Assembly (NCBI GenBank): GCA_020796225.1
Contig: CM036754.1
Coordinates: forward strand, 22,262,867-22,326,866
Reading direction: 5' to 3'
Source of the DNA: Arion vulgaris
Lineage: Eukaryota > Mollusca > Gastropoda > Stylommatophora > Arionidae
DNA length: 64,000 nt
The notes under the pieces were generated by a model that saw only the letters and a list, made by a program, of their open reading frames with translations, was not told the DNA's origin and did not search any database. This document shows, piece by piece, positions 32,546 through 42,869 of the stretch. Position 1 is the first letter of the stretch, and each line of letters begins with the position of its first letter. Made by a program: the position numbers and the translations under genes.

Positions 32546-32964
32546 CTTGGTTTAGCTTCATGCTTAATGAGTAGATATAAGGAAGAGATAGTGGGCTAGA
32601 TTTACATATCAAATTGCAAAGTTTAATTTGCCTGGACAGTTGGTTCACTAGTCTGCTCAGCTGAAACATTATAATCATGATGTGCAAGTGTTTTTTTGTC
32701 GATACTTTAATTAAGATATTTGAACTAAGTATCTAGACAGTGCGATACACTTTAAGCAGGAATATCGATTCGAACAAGCTTATCAGTTTTCCTTCGTTCT
32801 GACGGATTAAGACAGTTGACAAATCTGAAACAGACCTTTAACAATTGTTCTCTCCCTTGTCATGGATTTTACATTCTTACAGAATATTCCCAGACAAAAT
32901 TCATTCGTAAAGATTAAAATAAAATTCCTACAAAATATCTTCTAGTTCAAAATGACATCGAGGA
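32546..32964. other. No feature recognised
   Basis: AT-rich sequence between two arrays; nothing supported. Confidence 0.4.
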
Positions 32965-33713
32965 CCCTGCCGGTGCTCGGAGTTCGTGTTGCAGTGAGAT
33001 ATTCATATGTAAGAAAGAGATCGGATTCATGTACTGCAATGAGATATTCTATAAAAAATATCCATTCTACTGCAGATGGATATTCCATCTGTAACAAAGA
33101 GATCGGAGTTCGTGTACTGCAGATGAGATATGCATATGTAAGAAAGAGATCGGAGTTCGTGTACTACAGATGAGATATTCATATGTAACAAAGAGATCGG
33201 AGTTCGTGTACTGCAGATGAGATATTCATATGTAAGAAAGAGATCGGAGTTCGTGTACTGCAGATGAGATATTCATATGTAAGAAGAGACGGAGTTCGTT
33301 ACTGCAGATGAGATATTCATATGTAAGAAAGAGATCGGAGTTCGTGTACTGCAGATGAGATATTCATATGTAAGAAAGAGATCGGAGTTCGTGTACTGCA
33401 GATGAGATATTCATATGTAAGAAAGAGATCGGAGTTCGTGTACTGCAGATGAGATATTCATATGTAAGAAAGAGATCGGTTCGTGTACGCAGATGAGATA
33501 TTCATATGTAAGAAGAGATCGAGTTCGTGTACTGCAGATGAGATATTCATATGTAACAAAGAGATCGGAGTTCGTGTACTACAGATGAGATATTCATATG
33601 TAACAAAGAGATCGGAGTTCGTGTACTGCAGATGAGATATTCATATGTAAGAAAGAGATCGGAGTTCGTGTACTGCAGATGAGATATTCATATGTAAGAA
33701 AGAGATCGGATCA
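32965..33713 (+). repeat. 47-bp tandem repeat grown inside SINE-D
   Basis: The unit is GAGATATTCATATGTAAGAA, AGAGATCGGAGTTCGTGTAC, TGCAGAT, about 15 units. In the SINE-D copies at 49820 and 52290 the corresponding single-copy stretch is GAGATNTTCNNGTGTAAGAA, ARAATCGGA, followed by TCACACATGGTTACT. Here that same continuation appears only after the last unit. The array is thus an in-place amplification of a SINE segment. Confidence 0.88.
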
Positions 33714-33770
33714 CACATGGTTACTCAGCGAAATGCAATGATTATGTTCCTATCAATCAATCAATCATAT
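33714..33770 (+). repeat. SINE-D 3' end with TCAA tail
   Basis: TCACACATGGTTACTC, GCGAAATGCAATGATTATG, TTCCTATCAATCAATCAATC. Identical order to 49865-49930 and 52340-52400. The TCAA repeat is the SINE's simple tail. Confidence 0.85.
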
Positions 33771-34054
33771 ACCCTTTCATACATGCATTTTTTTTAATGG
33801 ATATCGTCTCATCCTCGATCTTGACTACACAGCAGAAGTACAGCTCTAGCAATAGACACACCATCCACAGCAAGCCCATAGCAGTAGCATGTTTGCGTCA
33901 TAGATCATGAAACACGCTTGTGTAGCTATGAAATGAACCAATAGTAGGCTTCCACAGTGGAAAGCAAGGGGAGCTACGATGTTTATATCAAGTTATAACA
34001 TTAAGAAATCCTCGATAAGTAAAAACTTATTTATTAATTGTTTATTTGTTTGTT
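33771..34054. other. No feature recognised
   Basis: Unassigned sequence; no gene or repeat family supported. Confidence 0.4.
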
Positions 34055-34180
34055 TCAATCGTTCTTCTCAACCACTTTGATCATTCTTATTGTGATATAT
34101 AAAAAGTCATTGCCAAGAACGATTAGAACGTTGCGTCCCCGTTAGGCCCCTATCAGTGTAGGACGGGCGCATCCGAAATC
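34055..34180 (-). repeat. SINE-C 3' region
   Basis: The reverse complement contains the block GGATGCGCCCGTCC, AACGTTCTAATCGTTCTTGG, CAATAAGAATGATCAAAG, TGGTTGAGAAGAACG. The GGATGCGC motif at the left parallels GGATGTGC of SINE-A and GGATGCAC of SINE-B. Confidence 0.7.
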
Positions 34181-35034
34181 AAATTTTTGCGACCTATTTT
34201 ATGAATTCATTAGGAAGTCGTTGATTGAATTTGATAACACGCTGCGCTGTGTTGAAATTTCGAAGTTCAAGGCCACCTTGAGCCAGACGTTCTCGGTGTA
34301 CACACAGTATGCGGTTCGACTATTTGTAAACCGTATCCTTAACATTGCGATCTAAATTTCATGTACCTCTGAAATTGGTATGTGTTCGCCTGAATGATGA
34401 GGGACACTAGTGATAAGGAAAACAAGTTTCACTCAAAAATCAGCCCAGAGGCGGTATACCAGGCGTTATGACTCCGCTGTGAATTTGTAGCGTGTGAATA
34501 AAACAACAATTATTTTACAAAATTAATTCATAAACATTTGAACAATAAAGTATTAAGTGTATTGGTGGCAAAAATAGGTAAGAAAATCTGAAGAAAAAAC
34601 CACTGAAACAAAGATGAGAAACGACGGCAAGATAAAACATAAAACAAACAATGACGTTTTTGCTAACAAAACTGGAATTCTACGATACTAAACTAATGAG
34701 AATAACAATAAAATAATCAAGCAGATTGTCAGTGTCTAGATTTCTCTATCTGATCCAGACATTCTATTAGTGTGAGTTGTGTTGGATGTTTCGGGAGATG
34801 TCAGCCACAAACGAGATTAATAAATTGAGATGGTGTGTATGCTAAATGAATTGCTACACAATGATAAGATATGACACAGAAAACAATTAGAAGAGGACGT
34901 GATATTGTGAGCGAGCAATACAAGAATAAGTCAGAGATTGCCGCAGAATAATAGCAGATAGATGAACATTGTGCAAGAACGTAATGTTTTGAAATCCAAT
35001 AGGCACGTAGACATTTCTTTCTTTTTTCTTTTTC
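34181..35034. other. Mostly unassigned sequence
   Basis: No gene recognised. GAGGGACACTAGTGATAAGG, AAAACAAG at about 34404 matches the reverse of 26125-26150, so one short dispersed repeat lies here. Confidence 0.4.
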
Positions 35035-35290
35035 AAATGTTCTATATCGACCACTTGTTAACCACTTTTTGTGATCTGTATGAGATCTGAGGCTAAGAGA
35101 AATTGTACGTTCTGCCAGTTACGTGCCTACAAGTAGGCCAGCACATCCGATTTCTTCGACACTTTTTATTTACTAGGGTAGCTTCCCTAGGCCCCTACCC
35201 AGTCGCCTCTTACAACATACCTTGTAGATCGCAGTGTTACTATTCTTTGCTCTTCATGAGATCCCCGGCAACACACGGGCGAGCTTTTTG
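35035..35290 (-). repeat. SINE-A copy
   Basis: The reverse complement gives AGCAAAGAATAGTAACACTGC, ACAAGGTATGTTGTAAGAGG, GGGTAGGGGCCTAGGG, GAAATCGGATGTGCTGG, CTACTTGTAGGCAC, ATATAGAACATTTGAAAAAG. The head side keeps GCCCGTGTGTTGCCGGGG. Confidence 0.9.
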
Positions 35291-35325
35291 TCTATTGAAT
35301 AGGAACTTTTGAGCAAGGTTAGAAT

Positions 35326-35488
35326 CAGTGGCGGCTCGTCATTAAGGGACCCTGGGGCTGGGCCCACCAAAAATTATGTGTAACGTGTATTTATTATTTT
35401 CTAAATTAAAACATAAAAACCACAAACCATAATTTTTCCGAAAATGTGTGTCTGGCCCCACCAACAAAATTATCACGAGCCGCCACTG
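35326..35488 (-). mobile_element. hAT-N1 MITE, copy 2
   Basis: A 163-bp element with ends CAGTGGCGGCTCGTCATTAA and TTATCACGAGCCGCCACTG. Flanks GTTAGAAT and GTTAACAT agree at six of eight positions, an aged 8-bp duplication. The interior is the reverse of copy 1 (GGGCCCACCAAAAATTATG, GTGTATTTATTATTTTC, TTTTTCCGAAAAT). It sits a few dozen bases from a SINE-A. Confidence 0.9.
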
Positions 35489-35789
35489 GTTAACATGAAC
35501 AATACATTTACGTTGCCGTCACAGAGAAATTTCTGCAAAAGGAAAGAAGAATAGATCTGATCTTCAAGTGAAACATGTAAGTGGAAATATGTACTATTGA
35601 AACAAAAATTTTTCCCAGTTCAATAACTATCGGTGCGTAATTGAATATAGTAGGCTTTTCAATTCAAAGAGAAAGAATGTTAAATATGAGATGCACATAT
35701 TTTAAGTAACAGCATACCTATCTCCTAGTATCAGTCTATATGGCCCTTTTCATCTTTACAGACGGTCAATAGGCAAGTGTTTTACTATG

Positions 35790-36635
35790 ACAACTTCTGA
35801 GTTTTCGCTTTTCTCTCTTGTCGTTCATCTCGTACATAAGTCTCTTCTCAAAAGACTCTGCGCCCTTCCGTAATTTGGCTTTCCACACAACTCTGTCATC
35901 TGTCATCAGCTAGTCCCTCCCATGTACTGGGATCTATAGAAAAGTTTTTCATTGAGGTTTTGCAGACATCTTTATATCTGAGCAGTGGTCTGCCCTGGTG
36001 CCTCTTCCCCTCCTAAAGTTCACAGAACAACATTTGTTTTGGTATGCGATAAGTTTCCATTCTTCTCACATGTCCCAACCATCTTAGTCGTCTAATGCTG
36101 AGCATGCCCATGATGGAAGATTGTCGTACCACCTGATGTTCATAATCATGCGGAGACATCGAAGGTGAAAGATGTTAAGTCTCCTCTCATGTCTTGAGTA
36201 GGCTGTCCATGTTTCTGCGCCATATAGTAAAGAACTAATTACACAGGCTCGATATATTTGAGTCTTCGTCTGCAATGTCAATTTTTGTTGTCCCACGCTC
36301 GCTTTGATAGTATGCCGAATGTAGTAGCCGCACTCCCTATACGAGCGTTGATTTCTTCATCAAGAGAAAGGCTGGCAGTGACCGTGGACCCAAGATAGCA
36401 GAATTTTTGCACTGGTATTAGATGGTTGCCATTTAAAGTGATATTTGATGTCTTACCTCCTGACATAATACAACTGTTTTGGAGACACTTATTGTCAGAG
36501 AAAAGAGGTCACATGCCTTTGACAAATTATTAATTAGACATTGCAGTGTAGTCTCACTGTGGGCGACTAGTCTAGTGAACCAATAACTGGTGAAGTCATT
36601 CCTTCGGCTTTAGGCCCCTTTAGACTGACTAATTA
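35790..36635 (-). pseudogene. LINE-f reverse transcriptase, C-terminal part
   Basis: From right to left on the minus strand: VAHSETTLQCLINNLSKACD, FSLTISVSKTVVLCQE, GNHLIPVQKFCYLGSTVT, DEEINARIGSAATTFG, KLTLQTKTQIYRACVISSLL, YGAETWTAYSRHERRLN, FHLRCLRMIMNIRWYDN. After frame breaks: RMET or VRRME, PKQM, KRHQGRPLLRYKDVCK, STWEGLADDR, WKAKLRKGAESFEKRLMYE. The first block follows the YADD catalytic motif of the RT domain and the rest is the region downstream, as in many invertebrate LINEs. It is broken by frameshifts. The copy at 37323 lies in the opposite orientation less than 1 kb away. Confidence 0.85.
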
Positions 36636-37202
36636 CACATTCGCTGGATTAATGTAATTCAATTATCCATGGTTGAGAAGTCTAGAAGGTATCTCATAAT
36701 TTGACATGACGTGTCTCTTGAGAACTCAAGAATTATTGACAATCATTGCTTTTGTTTCTATTCTCGCCAGCCAGTGTGTTTATTTTTGTGATGACAATTG
36801 TCAGGATGACCAGTGCATATTTAATGTTAAAGAGAATCAGCCACTAGTATAATACCATTAGTAGACGTTGTTCAAAGTTTGTTGCCTTTCCCAGCTTTGT
36901 TAATAGGGGTATTTATGTGCTTTTGTAATAGCCAAATCAAGTTATGATAACAGCCACCTCAGACGTGTGCTGCTGCACTTCTCTGATATGTGTACTTAGG
37001 TGGCTGTAGATTCCAATCCTGGAACATAATCACCTACCACGGATGGGGCATACATGATCATGGTTAGACATGGATATGTTGTATGTCTATCTTTACCTGC
37101 AGCTCGTTTTCTCTGTGCCTCAACAGCATGATGATTCTCAGATATGCGGGTTTCTCTTGCGCTGTTACAGCGCCACATTCGGCGATCTTGTCTCAGGGAT
37201 TC
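36636..37202. other. No feature recognised
   Basis: Unassigned sequence between two inverted LINE-f copies. Confidence 0.35.
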
Positions 37203-37322
37203 TCAGGTGGGGCCGGACAAAACATTTCGGTAAAATTATGGCTTGGGGTTACGTTATATATTAGTTATTCATGATTTTTGGAGGGCCCAGCCCCACTGGT
37301 CCTTAATGACAAGCCGCCACTG
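37203..37322 (+). mobile_element. hAT-N1 fragment, right end only
   Basis: GGTGGGGCCGGACAAAACAT, TTCGGTAAAATTATGGCTTG and GGCCCAGCCCCACTGG, TCCTTAATGACAAGCCGCCACTG are the interior and 3' end of hAT-N1. The left end is missing, so no target duplication can be checked. It directly abuts LINE-f. Confidence 0.8.
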
Positions 37323-37905
37323 ATATTAGTCATAAAATTAACATTGCAGACGAAGATTCAAATATATCGAGTCTGTGTGATTAGTTCTTTACTATATGGC
37401 TCAGACACATGGACAGCCTACTCAAGACACGAGAGGAGACTTAACATCGTTCACCTTCGATGTCTCCGCAAGATTATGAACAGCGTGTGGAACGACAAGA
37501 TAACCAACTCTGAAATACTGCAACGTACAAACCTGCCTTCCATCATGGGCATGCTCAGCAGTAGACGACTAAGATGGTTTGGGCATGTGAGAAGAATGGA
37601 AGCATGTTGCATACCAAAACAAATGTTCTGTGAACTTTTGGTGGGGAAGAGGCACCAGGACATCCCACTACTCAGATATAACGATATCTGTAGGACCTCA
37701 GTTAAGAAAGTTTCTATAGTTCCCAGCACATGGGAGAAACTAGCTGATGACAGAAATGCGTGGAAAGTGATATTGTGCAAGGGTGCTGAGTCTTTTGAGA
37801 AGAGACTTATATATGAGTTGAAAGACAAGGGAGAAAAGTGCAAACTCAGAAGTTGTCACGGTAAAACACTTGTCTATTGACTGTCTGTAAAGACGAAAAA
37901 GGCCC
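37323..37905 (+). pseudogene. LINE-f reverse-transcriptase C-terminus, long open frame
   Basis: An uninterrupted frame runs from IKLTLQTKIQIYRVCVISSL through YGSDTWTAYSRHERRLN, VHLRCLRKIMNSVWNDK, LQRTNLPSIMGMLSSRRL, RWFGHVRRMEACCIPKQM, ELLVGKRHQDIPLLRYN, VSIVPSTWEKLADDRNAW, CKGAESFEKRLIYELKDKG. It stops shortly after 37878. About 185 of these codons are LINE; the preceding residues come from hAT-N1. It lacks the RT catalytic domain and so is not functional, but the open frame suggests a fairly recent copy. The gene product would have been the ORF2 polyprotein that nicks DNA and reverse-transcribes its own RNA. Confidence 0.9.
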
Positions 37906-38112
37906 GCCTGCCCAGCGTATTGGTAGCGCGCTGGACGACGGGTGACAAGCTCCCTGTGAGTGCGGTTCAATTCCGCGGGCGGGCAGAAAATTCACAGGTT
38001 CTCCAGATTTACGGTGTTCGTGGCACCGAACGGAAGGTTACGATGTCCATGGCTCCGAGCCGAAGAACTGAAAGCTCAAGTGCTTCTGGATCGAAAAAGA
38101 CGAAAAAGACCA
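37906..38112 (+). repeat. SINE-F copy with clear tRNA-like head
   Basis: The head CCCGCCTGCCCAGCG has an A-box-like TGGTAGCGCGCTGG and a B box GGTTCAATTCC, ending GCGGGCGGGC, so the acceptor-stem halves pair as in a tRNA. The body is CCAGATTTACGGTGTTCGTG, GCACCGAACGGAAGGTTACG, ATGTCCATGGCTCCGAGCCG, CTCAAGTGCTTCTGGATCG, and the tail is AAAAAGACGAAAAAGACC. About 205 bp; two minus-strand copies are at 46269 and 49610. Confidence 0.9.
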
Positions 38113-38252
38113 TACATAGTTAGAGAACATATGTCGCATGACTTGTCCAAATTATTGATTAGCGATTGCAGTGTAGCCTGACTGTGTGCAACTAAGGCAG
38201 CATCGGCAGCGAAAAAGGAGTTCCTTGGGAAGAATTTCTGTTGTCTTGGCTC
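38113..38252 (-). pseudogene. LINE-f RT palm fragment around the catalytic motif
   Basis: The minus strand reads RAKTTEILPKELL, then after a one-base frameshift FAADAALVAHSQATLQSL, INNLDKSCDI. The segment aligns with VAHSETTLQCLINNLSKACD at 36500-36630, and FAADAALV sits at the place of the YADD/FADD catalytic box. The first catalytic Asp of the pair reads Ala here (GCC). Dead fragment, split at its right end by a piggyBac-type MITE. Confidence 0.7.
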
Positions 38253-38256
38253 TTAA

Positions 38257-38475
38257 CCCTTTCGCTGCTACATACTTTCTGAAGGCTGTGCTAAAAATAG
38301 CTACTCTTTGTTTCTAGGTCACAAACGTGAATGTACGCCTATAACAGTGACAGTAGCAATGTATAACGTGTTAACATAGCTTTATCCCACAGAGGAGAGA
38401 AAATAGCAGACGTGTTAATGCGTCTTTAGAAGTGAATGGGAAAAACGTATGTATACGTCCTTAGCAGTTAAAGGG
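38257..38475. mobile_element. piggyBac-type MITE with TTAA duplication
   Basis: A 219-bp element flanked by TTAA on both sides (38253-38256 and 38476-38479). Left end CCCTTTCGCTGCTACATAC; right end reversed CCCTTTAACTGCTAAGGACG. TTAA target duplication with CCCTTT or CCYTTT ends is the signature of piggyBac elements. The interior is non-coding, with the internal palindrome ACGTATGTATACGT near the right end. It lies within LINE-f-like RT sequence. Confidence 0.85.
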
Positions 38476-38479
38476 TTAA

Positions 38480-38790
38480 TGGAGTCAAGCTAGAGAGTGA
38501 ACCATCAGATCTAGTGCGGATTGGTTATTGGTTACTAAACTGACGTCATTGCACTCCGGGCAAACCCATAGGTGCTCAGTCTCCCCCCAACAGGTATCGA
38601 AGAGTATGCATACTGATGGTTCCTGTGGCACGCTGATTAAACACACCTCTCACTCTGCCTCTCAGGCATCCAGTTCGACTTGAACAACGGGTAACTCCAA
38701 ACTGCTTAAATCGCTTGATCGATTCAACATCGATTTTAGTGTCCTCATCCAACAGAGAGTCGCGAAGAGACCGAAGAATATCCCCTTATC
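38480..38790 (-). repeat. Dispersed repeat G, uninterrupted copy
   Basis: TTGCACTCCGGGCAAACCC, ATAGGTGCTCAGTCTCCCCC, ATACTGATGGTTCCTG, AACAACGGGTAACTCCAAAC, GATTCAACATCG, TCCTCATCCAACAGAGAGTC, GAGACCGAAGAATATCCC. The same order occurs at 46105-46590, where a SINE interrupts it. The minus-strand frame is open in part (DTKIDVESIKRFKQFG, RTGCLRGRVRGVFNQR) but matches no family I recognise; probably part of a retroelement. The first 60 bases are weakly assigned. Confidence 0.7.
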
Positions 38791-39535
38791 CATCTTCAAC
38801 TCCCCCTTATTCATCTTCTAGTGCGGATGAAAACATCATTATCAGCTTCCTGAAGGCATGGTATAAAGGACTGTGAGAAAGATGCCGGAGCAGTTGCAAA
38901 ACACAGTCCTCTTTGACTCTACTCCCTCAAATCTATCAAATGCTGGCTGTCATGCCCTCATGTAAGGAGACTATAAATTGGAGAAACTTTGGGGGACAGA
39001 CAATATGTTTCAATATTGTATAAAGCCCCTGGTCTGCTGACCGTGTCAAATACCTTTGTCAGATCCACGAAAGCTATTAATAATTGCTTTCTTTGCATTT
39101 CTCTTGTAGTTGTCGAAGAGTAAAAATTATGTCAGTTGTTGACCGTCCAGTTCTGAATCCACATTGTGTCTCTGGGAGAACACGCTCTGCCAGTTTATGT
39201 AGTTGTTTTGAAAGGACTAGTGCAAAGGTCTTGCCTGTAACACTTAAAATGGAGATGCCTCTATAGTTGTTACAGTCCCCGTTCTCCCCTTTGTTTTTAT
39301 AGAGTGTTACTATTTTATTATCCCTCGTCCTGAGGATTTTCACCCTCGCTCCAGCACTGAATTATAAGATTGTAGAGGTGGTGCAGGAGGGCATTCCTGT
39401 TATATTTGATGATTTCTGCAGGAATGTTGTCTAGACGTGAAGTCTTGCCATTTATAGTTTGTTGATTGCTTCGGAAAGTTCTAACTCTGTGGAGCATCCA
39501 TCTCAGTTAGTTCTTAATGTTTCGGTATGCTCTAA
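38791..39535 (-). pseudogene. LINE reverse-transcriptase domain, fingers and palm
   Basis: Minus strand, right to left: KWQDF or GLDNIPAEIIKY-type residues, then MKILRTRDNKIVTLYKNKGE, NGDCNNYRGISILSVTGKTF, ALVLSKQLHKLAERVLPETQ, CGFRTGRSTTDIIFTLRQLQ, EKCKE. After a frameshift: MQRKQLLIAFVDLTKVFDTV, and weaker SQHLIDLRE, RGLCFATAPASFSQSF. These are RT blocks 1 to 3. NYRGISxLS and QxGFRxGRST are diagnostic of LINE reverse transcriptases, and FVDLTKVFD holds the first catalytic Asp. At least one frameshift and several stops are present. It is the only fragment here that includes the N-terminal RT domain. The family may be LINE-f or a relative. Confidence 0.88.
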
Positions 39536-39597
39536 TTTAGGGCAGGGTTTGCTGGTTTCTTTACAGAGTAAAGGTTAGATTAGTGTTCCATCCTATA

Positions 39598-41627
39598 TAA
39601 AGAAAGTCTGGTAAGTATATTATGTTCTAATAGAAGTCTGGTAAGTATACTCGTATATTATGTTCTAATAGAAGTATGGTAAGTATATTATGTTCTAATA
39701 GAAGTCTGGTAGGTATATTATGTTCTAATAGAAGTCTGGTAAGTATATTTTGTTCTAATAGAAGTCTGGTAAGTATATTATGTTCTAATAGAAGTCTGGT
39801 AGGTATATTATGTTCTAATAGAAGTCTGGTAAGTATATTATTTTCTAATAGAAGTCTGGTAAATATATTATGTTCTAATAGAAGTCTGGTAAGTATATTA
39901 TGTTCTAATAGAAGAGTCTGGTAAGTATATTATGTTCTAATAGAAGTCTGGTAAGTATATTATTTTCTAATAGAAGTCTGGTAAGTATATTATGTTCTAA
40001 TAGAAGTCTGGTAAGTATATTATGTTCTAATAGAAGTCTGGTAAGTATATTATTTTCTAATAGAAGTCTGGTAAGTATATTATGTTCTAATAGAAGAGTC
40101 TGGTAAGTATATTATGTTCTAATAGAAGTCTGGTAAGTATATTATTTTCTAATAGAAGTCTGGTAAGTATATTATTTTCTAATAGAAGTCTGGTAAGTAT
40201 ATTATTTTCTAATAGAAGTCTGGTAAGTATATTATTTTCTAATAGAAGTCTGGTAAGTATATTATGTTCTAATAGAAGTCTGGTAAGTATATTATTTTCT
40301 AATAGAAGTCTGGTAAGTATATTATTTTCTAATAGAAGTCTGGTAGGTATATTACGTTCTAATAGAAGTCTGGTAAGTATATTATGTTCTAATAGAAGTC
40401 TGTTAGGTATATTATGTTCTAATAGAAGTCTTGTAAGTATATTATGTTCTAATAGAAGTCTGGTAAGTATATTATTTTCTAATAGAAGTCTGGTAAGTAT
40501 ATTATTTTCTAATAGAAGTCTGGTAGGTATATTACGTTCTAATAGAAGTCTGGTAAGTATATTATTTTCTAATAGAAGTCTGGTAAGTATATTATGTTCT
40601 AATAGAAGTCTGGTAAGTATATTATGTTCTAATAGAAGAGTCTGGTAAGTATATTATGTTCTAATAGAAGTCTGGTAAGTATATTATTTTCTAATAGAAG
40701 TCTGTTAGGTATATTATGTTTTAATAGAAGTCTGGTAAGTATATTATGTTCTAATAGAAGTCTGGTAAGTATATTATTTTCTAATAGAAGTCTGGTAAGT
40801 ATATTATTTTCTAATAGAAGTCTGGTAAGTATATTATGTTCTAATAGAAGTCTGGTAAGTATATTATTTTCTAATAGAAGTCTGGTAGGTATATTACGTT
40901 CTAATAGAAGTCTGGTAAGTATATTATTTTCTAATAGAAGTCTGTTAGGTATATTATGTTCTAATAGAAGTCTGGTAAGTATATTATTTTCTAATAGATG
41001 TCTGGTAAGTATATTATTTTCTAATAGAAGTCTGTTAGGTATATTATGTTCTAATAGAAGAGTCTGGTAAGTATATTATGTTCTAATAGAAGTCTGGTAA
41101 GTATATTATTTTCTAATAGAAGTCTGGTAAGTATATTATTTTCTAATAGAAGTCTGGTAAGTATATTATTTTCTAATAGATGTCTGGTAAGTATATTATT
41201 TTCTAATAGAAGTCTGGTAGGTATATTATGTTCTAATAGAAGTCTGGTAGGTATATTTTGTTCTAATAGAAGTCTGGTAAGTATATTATGTTCTAATAGA
41301 AGTCTGGTAGGTATATTTTGTTCTAATAGAAGTCTGGTAGGTATATTATGTTCTAATAGAAGTCTGGTAGGTATATTATGTCTAATCGAAGTCTGGTAGG
41401 TATATTATGTTCTAATCGAAGTCTGGTAGGTATATTATTTTCTAATAGAAGTCTGGTAAGTATATTATGTTCTAATAGAAGTCTGGTAAGTATATTATGT
41501 TCTAATAGAAGTCTGGTAGGTATATTATGTTCTAATAGAAGTCTGGTAGGTATATTATGTTCTAATAGAAGTCTGGTAGGTATATTATGTTCTAATAGAA
41601 GTCTGGTAAGTATATTATGTTCTTAGA
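39598..41627. repeat. 31-bp tandem repeat, about 65 units
   Basis: The unit is AGTCTGGTAAGTATATTATG, TTCTAATAGAA, with sub-types at fixed positions (TATGTTC or TATTTTC; GGTAAG or GGTAGG; an occasional AGAGTC insertion of two bases). Sub-types recur in blocks, for example GTTCT, TTTCT runs and the GGTAGG-ATTACG variant every nine or so units, which suggests higher-order amplification. The right end stops in AGATCATATG. Unlike the 55-bp satellite, units have almost no random deletions. Confidence 0.97.
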
Positions 41628-42109
41628 TCATATGTTAAAATGACAACAAAGATACTGAATACATCTAAATTTTGCTATGAAAACAAAATAGTTACAAATT
41701 TGACAATAATTATTATCACGATGTGCGATTTACAATATCAATTTGTAAGCTGAAAATAATATTTGTTGGTTAGTTGAGCAGACAGAACTATAAGAGATGC
41801 AATTTAGTAATCATTGTATTGATTTCAACTTAACATTAATGAAATAACGAGCAAGGTAGAAACCTTTTGAGTCAATTCTGTACACATTCAAGTTGATCGC
41901 TTACCACACAGTATGTGTGTGTGTGGTTGTAGTATGCGACATGTCAGTGAGAACAAAGTTATCAATTCCTGCAGTTGGCGATAATAAATCAATTCACAAG
42001 GACCATATCGATCGCTCAAATTTCTGCTTTAACAGAAAGTGGGCTTCTATAATTTGCAATGGTTTTCAGCCCGTAGATCGTGACCACCTTGTTTTTTTGA
42101 AGGGTTACA
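41628..42109. other. No feature recognised
   Basis: AT-rich sequence with a short TG run near 41915. An imperfect inverted pair (GTAGATCGTGACC and GGTTACAGCGATCTAC at about 42076-42118) is of unknown meaning. Confidence 0.4.
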
Positions 42110-42540
42110 GCGATCTACTTTGTGTTACCAGAGCCAAACATGGACATTGAGCAAAGTGCAGTCACAAAAATAACTACATGTGAAATGCGTTGCCTGCGAA
42201 AAGTTACCAACAACACAAGAAAAACAGAATCATCAGCATAAAAAGAAAGTTGACACAAAACCGTGCTTGAATTACATAGAGAAACAAAGAATGAAGTGGT
42301 TTGGTCACTTAATAAGAATGCATCCAAACTCCACAGTATACAGAGTCTTCTACAACAGAACATCGGAAAGAGGGCAAGAGGGTGACCACGGAAAAGATGG
42401 TTAGATGGCGTAGCAGAATCCTGTGAAAGAGCAAAAATAACAATCACCAAGCCACCAGAACAGCGCAAGACAAAAACAGAAAACCACGACACTGGACAAC
42501 AACCCGGTAGCAGTGTGACGACAAAAGAAGAAGAAGACAG
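42110..42540 (+). pseudogene. LINE-j 3' tail
   Basis: ITTCEMRCLRKVTN, then in shifting frames LNYIEKQRMKWFGHLIRM, YRVFYNRTSER, RGRPRKRW-like DNA (GGTGACCACGGAAAAGATGG), LDGVAESCERAKI, TITKPPEQRKTKTE, with a GAAGAAGAAGA tail. RMKWFGHLIRM is the common post-RT block. Frameshifts disable it. Confidence 0.78.
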
Positions 42541-42689
42541 CGATCATTTTTAGTAGTAATTTGTTTATATAAAGTTTCCCAGCAACTGTTTTTAACACTT
42601 TTGTGTTTCAATATGTTTAGAAGGTAATATTTTGCAAATAATTATAGCATTTAGTTTTGATAAAGGAAAGGAGGTAACGTAAAGTCTAC

Positions 42690-42845
42690 CGCAAGAATCA
42701 TCATCAAATAGCTTGTCCTAGCAGAACTTTGCCACCTCAACAGTCCTTCCGAATTTCTCTCTCTCATTGGTAAGATGTCTCGCGTCATGTTCAAACCGTC
42801 AGTTACATCCTGACTCCATCTTCTCCGTAGCTCCACCAATCCAGT
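42690..42845 (-). pseudogene. LINE-a 3' tail fragment
   Basis: The minus-strand frame reads ELRRRWSQDVTDGLNMTRDI, then ERIPKDC or NSEGLLRWQ, then FCSGQAI-like DNA (AGCAGAACTTTGCC reversed) and a TGATGATGA-type end. Same order as RRWIQDVTDGLSMPTAEA at 62290. Confidence 0.78.
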
Positions 42846-42869
42846 ATCTTTGTCTTGAATAAAAGGATA

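Noticed and set aside
37906..37985. A genuine tRNA gene
   Set aside because: A and B boxes and pairing ends are present, but the sequence continues into the SINE-F body and recurs with it twice elsewhere; the anticodon arm is not convincing.
39676..39924. Repeat protein ILCSNRSLVS in the 31-bp array
   Set aside because: The 31-bp period is not a multiple of three overall; the open stretches end whenever the two-base AGAGTC insertion or another frame is met.
42076..42118. A short inverted pair as a small DNA transposon
   Set aside because: The arms are within 45 bases of each other and no target duplication or second copy was seen.
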